From Bacteroidota bacterium (GTDB lineage: Bacteria > Bacteroidota > Bacteroidia > Bacteroidales > JAGONC01): a stretch of 38,544 bases of DNA. A program made the position numbers and the translations under genes. This document shows, piece after piece, positions 36,046 to 38,544 of this stretch (position 1 is its first letter; every line of letters starts with the position of its first letter). Under the pieces are notes generated by a model, which was not told the origin of the DNA, searched no databases, and saw nothing but the letters and a program-made list of their open reading frames with translations. The stretch is from positions 1 through 38,544 of the forward strand of contig JAPLDP010000023.1 in NCBI GenBank assembly GCA_026391695.1, read 5' to 3'.

Positions 36046-37787
36046 ACGCAATAAATACTACCCAATCCAATCTGAAAAAGAAAAGAGCCACAATGCGATC
36101 AAAGGTCACCTGGAAAAACCTCTTTTCATTCCTGTTTATCTGGTTCGACAGGTTCATGTCGTTTCTCGGCCTTTATAAAAATTACAGGGATAAGATAGGC
36201 TTTAAAAAGCTCTTCTATAAATCGGAATGCCAGGTGCTGCTGGGCCGGAGCTCTCGCTACTTCTGGTGGGTATTCATCCTCTTCTTCATCACCATACTCG
36301 CCATCGGTTTTGCAAAAGATAGCCTGCGTTTCCTCAACAAGCAGATGTCCGACCCCTTTGTGCGCTCCGTCACCGCCGACCTCGTCGGCGAACTCGAAGA
36401 CCTTGAACAAAACGTCTCCTACCAGGAATATAAAGAAAACCCTGATTCGGCAGCCGCATATCTGTACAGCTCCATATATGAGTTTTCAAAGTTCCGTAAC
36501 CACTTCGAGCGCTCCTCCGCTATCCCCGGCCGCACGGTATTGCCCAACGACACATTGGTGGGCACTATCCTCGAATATGAAGACAATAACGCAATTGGCC
36601 ACCGTTTTGATGTCGCCAATGAATTTTCAATTAAACCCGAAAAGAACTATTCCCTTATCGTCACCTACCACCTTCTGAAAGAGGTGCTGGGTCATGACAT
36701 TGAAAAAGATCCGCCCTTCATTCACCTGTACCAGGAAGATATTCCCATACCAATCTCCGCTGTCGTAGAACAGCTTCCCGATAAGAGAGAATTTATTTCC
36801 ACTCCCTATTTCTACGATAACATCCGTACTCATGAGATCGAATGTTTCCGCACACGCGACAGCCTCAACAAGGTTTATGTCATCTTCGACATCGATCCCG
36901 CCAACAGGGAAAAAATAAACCAAAAGGTGATAGAGGCCTTCACGGAACTTAAAAATGCCGGCAACTCACCTTTGGACCAGCTCTCCTTCAATGCCGGTGA
37001 AGACCGGAATAAAAACTTCGTGTATGCCTACAGCCTGACCTTCCGCCCTACATCGTTCGTTCAGATTGACTTCCAACGCAACCTGTCGCCCCAGGAACAA
37101 CAGGATGCCTTCGACAGGTTCGTCGGCACTATGGGAATCACTACCTTGCTGAAAGAATATAACAAAGAAGCCTCCTCGGTCATCAAATTCTACTGGCCCA
37201 GCCTTAGCTATGAATCATCTGATGCTCCCAGCCGGCAAGCCATCTGCGTGAGCTTCACCAACCTCAACCGCGTGAAAGACTTCGCCAACAACTTCTTCGG
37301 CACCACACAGATCGAACTCGAAATGGGCATGATCAAATCACTCGAAAACTATAACTTCGTCACCATCCTCACCCTCGCCGTATCACTGGTTCTGATCATC
37401 TTCAGCTTCCTGAGCATCAGCTTCTTCGTGCGTAATATGATCGCCAACCACCTGAATAAAATCAAGATGAACATCGGCACCTACAAGGCATTCGGCATCG
37501 AGATCAAAACCATATACAAAAACATGGTGTTCGTGTTTATACTCACATCCGAGCTGCTCGCTCTCGCAGCATGTATCATCATCGCCAAAATGGGATTGCT
37601 GTTACGGCTGGTGAAGCTGTATAATGAAGATATCAGCAACGAATTCGACTTCTTCTACATATACGACCTCGAAGCCGTCATCATTCTCGTGGCCATGCTG
37701 GTCATCAGCTATCTCAGCTCGGCATGGGTGATAAACAGGCTGTTCAGGAATACGCCGGGGGATTTGGTGTATAACAGAACTGAATAG
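36042..37787 (+). CDS. FtsX/MacB-like ABC permease
   Basis: The 581-residue product starts by a 4-bp overlap with the ATPase stop. One membrane segment lies at about residues 75-95 (WWVFILFFITILAIGFA). A large periplasmic domain (about 96-430) follows, then three segments near 432-456, 492-516 and 549-570. This one-plus-three topology is that of type VII ABC (MacB/LolCE/FtsX) permeases, which transmit ATP-driven movement to periplasmic partners rather than moving solutes through a channel. The extracytoplasmic domain does not show the MacB PLD or FtsX motifs that I know. The TAG stop runs directly into heptamer array 6. Confidence 0.8.
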   Translation: MNAINTTQSNLKKKRATMRSKVTWKNLFSFLFIWFDRFMSFLGLYKNYRDKIGFKKLFYKSECQVLLGRSSRYFWWVFILFFITILAIGFAKDSLRFLNKQMSDPFVRSVTADLVGELEDLEQNVSYQEYKENPDSAAAYLYSSIYEFSKFRNHFERSSAIPGRTVLPNDTLVGTILEYEDNNAIGHRFDVANEFSIKPEKNYSLIVTYHLLKEVLGHDIEKDPPFIHLYQEDIPIPISAVVEQLPDKREFISTPYFYDNIRTHEIECFRTRDSLNKVYVIFDIDPANREKINQKVIEAFTELKNAGNSPLDQLSFNAGEDRNKNFVYAYSLTFRPTSFVQIDFQRNLSPQEQQDAFDRFVGTMGITTLLKEYNKEASSVIKFYWPSLSYESSDAPSRQAICVSFTNLNRVKDFANNFFGTTQIELEMGMIKSLENYNFVTILTLAVSLVLIIFSFLSISFFVRNMIANHLNKIKMNIGTYKAFGIEIKTIYKNMVFVFILTSELLALAACIIIAKMGLLLRLVKLYNEDISNEFDFFYIYDLEAVIILVAMLVISYLSSAWVINRLFRNTPGDLVYNRTE

Positions 37788-37933
37788 ATCAATGATCAAT
37801 GATCAATGAACAATGATCAGGGAACTGTGATCAGAGAGCAATGAACAATGATCAATGATCAGGGAGCAGTGATCAGAGAGCAATGAACAATGATCAGTGA
37901 TCAATGAGCAATGATCAATGAGCAATGATCAAT
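37787..37933. repeat. Heptamer array 6 (GATCAAT type, 21 units)
   Basis: The 147 bases are exactly 21 in-register units: GATCAAT, GAACAAT, GAGCAAT, GATCAGG, GATCAGA, GATCAGT and similar. A 42-bp block of six units (37815-37856) is repeated with a few changes at 37857-37898. The first G is the last base of the permease stop codon. The array fills most of the gap before the next gene. Confidence 0.95.
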
Positions 37934-37968
37934 AGTTGGGAGATTTTGACATAAAAAATATTATAATC

Positions 37969-38376
37969 ATGAAAAGGACTAGACATTACATTTCGGTTTT
38001 TGTCTTTCTTGGGGTGGTGTTTCTTTTGGCTATGCAATGCAAGCCGAAGGGCGGCACATCGGCGGAGGATACTGCCAGGGAATATTATTTTTCGATAAAT
38101 AAGAACAATTACACCGGCACCAATCCGGGTATGATTGCCGGCTGGGCGGATAAAAAAGATTTCGAAAAGCAGATCATCGAAGAGTTCCAGGGCGAGATAC
38201 AGAATATCTTCAAGCAGCACCAGGGGCTTCAAGAGGTGAAGACTGTAACGACCACGCCCGGCGCGACAGCTTCGGAGACCACGCTGAATGTGGAGCTGGT
38301 ATGCACCGACGGCCACACCGAAGCGGTGACCCTGCAAATGACCAAAGAAGGAGAGAACTGGAAGGTGGTCCAGTGA
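37969..38376 (+). CDS. Small DUF4878-like lipoprotein
   Basis: I choose the ATG at 37969 rather than the frame's earlier start at 37936. It gives a compact lipoprotein signal (FLGVVFLLAMQC, acylated Cys24). The 135-residue product then has AEDTAREYYFSINKNNYTG, followed by a KDFEKQIIEEFQ helix, then strands ending in GENWKVVQ. This layout (helix, then sheet ending W-K-V) resembles DUF4878/NTF2-like Bacteroidota lipoproteins. Function unknown. It is separated from the eight-gene block by the heptamer array and is probably not part of it. Confidence 0.7.
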   Translation: MKRTRHYISVFVFLGVVFLLAMQCKPKGGTSAEDTAREYYFSINKNNYTGTNPGMIAGWADKKDFEKQIIEEFQGEIQNIFKQHQGLQEVKTVTTTPGATASETTLNVELVCTDGHTEAVTLQMTKEGENWKVVQ

Positions 38377-38469
38377 GATGGTTTCCATCAGACAGTTGTC
38401 TTTGTAGTGCATCTTCCGTAACTTAGTGCCATTGGCATCGTAAAGGTACTCATTCTTATGATTAACCAT
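38377..38469 (-). pseudogene. RHS-repeat remnant
   Basis: On the minus strand, MVNHKNEYLYDANGTKLRKM with following HYKDNCLMETIS is a typical RHS/YD repeat (YLYDANGxKLRK). It has no credible start and continues only as antisense of the lipoprotein gene. A hydrophobic FYFYFV read-through from a TTCTAC microsatellite precedes it, after a TGA at the window edge. It is most likely the debris of a larger RHS-family gene. Confidence 0.5.
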
Positions 38470-38544
38470 CTCAGAACATACGAAGTAGAAGTAGAAGGAT
38501 AAGTAGAAGGCGATATTAGAAAGGAAGGCAGAAATCTGACTTCA

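Noticed and set aside
34954-37787. Gliding-motility GldA/GldFG ABC transporter
   Set aside because: The permease has the one-plus-three FtsX/MacB topology with a large periplasmic domain. No GldG-like protein is present.
37915-38376. Minus-strand ORF antisense to the lipoprotein
   Set aside because: Only its first 30 residues (right of 38377) look like real coding sequence, an RHS repeat. The rest is a shadow of the lipoprotein gene.

Overview
The window looks like a chromosomal segment of a Bacteroidota bacterium, probably an uncultured Bacteroidales-type lineage. Five proteins carry C-terminal domains of the type IX secretion system (T9SS) sorting class. There is a DUF5916/CBM9-like barrel protein, many lipoproteins, several TAnnTTTG-type -7 promoter boxes, and few strong Shine-Dalgarno sites. 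No rRNA, CRISPR array, phage module or complete insertion sequence was found.

Layout. 0.3-1.6 kb: secreted Trp-rich YD-repeat protein, convergent with a TtcA-like tRNA thiolase (1.6-2.4 kb). 2.7-6.05 kb: a DUF115/sialyltransferase-like protein translationally coupled to a DUF5916 protein. 6.05-6.2 kb: a 153-bp MITE-like element. 6.2-7.7 kb: secreted protein with near-identical FN3-like repeats. 7.9-10.5 kb: AT-rich accessory stretch with a NUC1-type nuclease lipoprotein, a TPR lipoprotein and a small membrane protein. 10.5-11.0 kb: tRNA-Leu(TAA) and tRNA-Gly(GCC), each with a terminator. 11.0-11.75 kb: a four-helix-bundle (23S rRNA IVS-type) gene bracketed by inverted arrays of 7-bp repeats. 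11.7-16.5 kb: mutS, a SPOUT rRNA/tRNA methyltransferase, and an OmpA/TPR protein. 16.5-17.3 kb: a membrane-anchored muramidase-like gene broken by one in-frame stop.

17.6-37.8 kb is one tightly packed eight-gene block on the + strand, with gaps of 12-30 bp or 4-bp ATGA overlaps. It encodes a 2384-residue beta-helix T9SS adhesin, a second T9SS protein, a predicted outer-membrane barrel, a PKD-domain T9SS protein, a larger predicted barrel with an extra C-terminal region, a secreted von Willebrand A (vWA) protein, an ABC ATPase with a four-cysteine insert, and an FtsX/MacB-like permease. I read it as an envelope-spanning surface system with an energised inner-membrane ABC pair. It matches no system I can name and is the best candidate for something undescribed.

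A second theme is a family of heptanucleotide tandem arrays with related units (CAGTCGG, CAATCGA, CAATGAT and ATCATTA types) at six places. One encodes the last residues of a T9SS protein, one sits in frame inside mutS, one supplies the mutS stop codon, and one starts at the stop codon of the ABC permease. The window ends with a small DUF4878-like lipoprotein and an RHS-repeat remnant.
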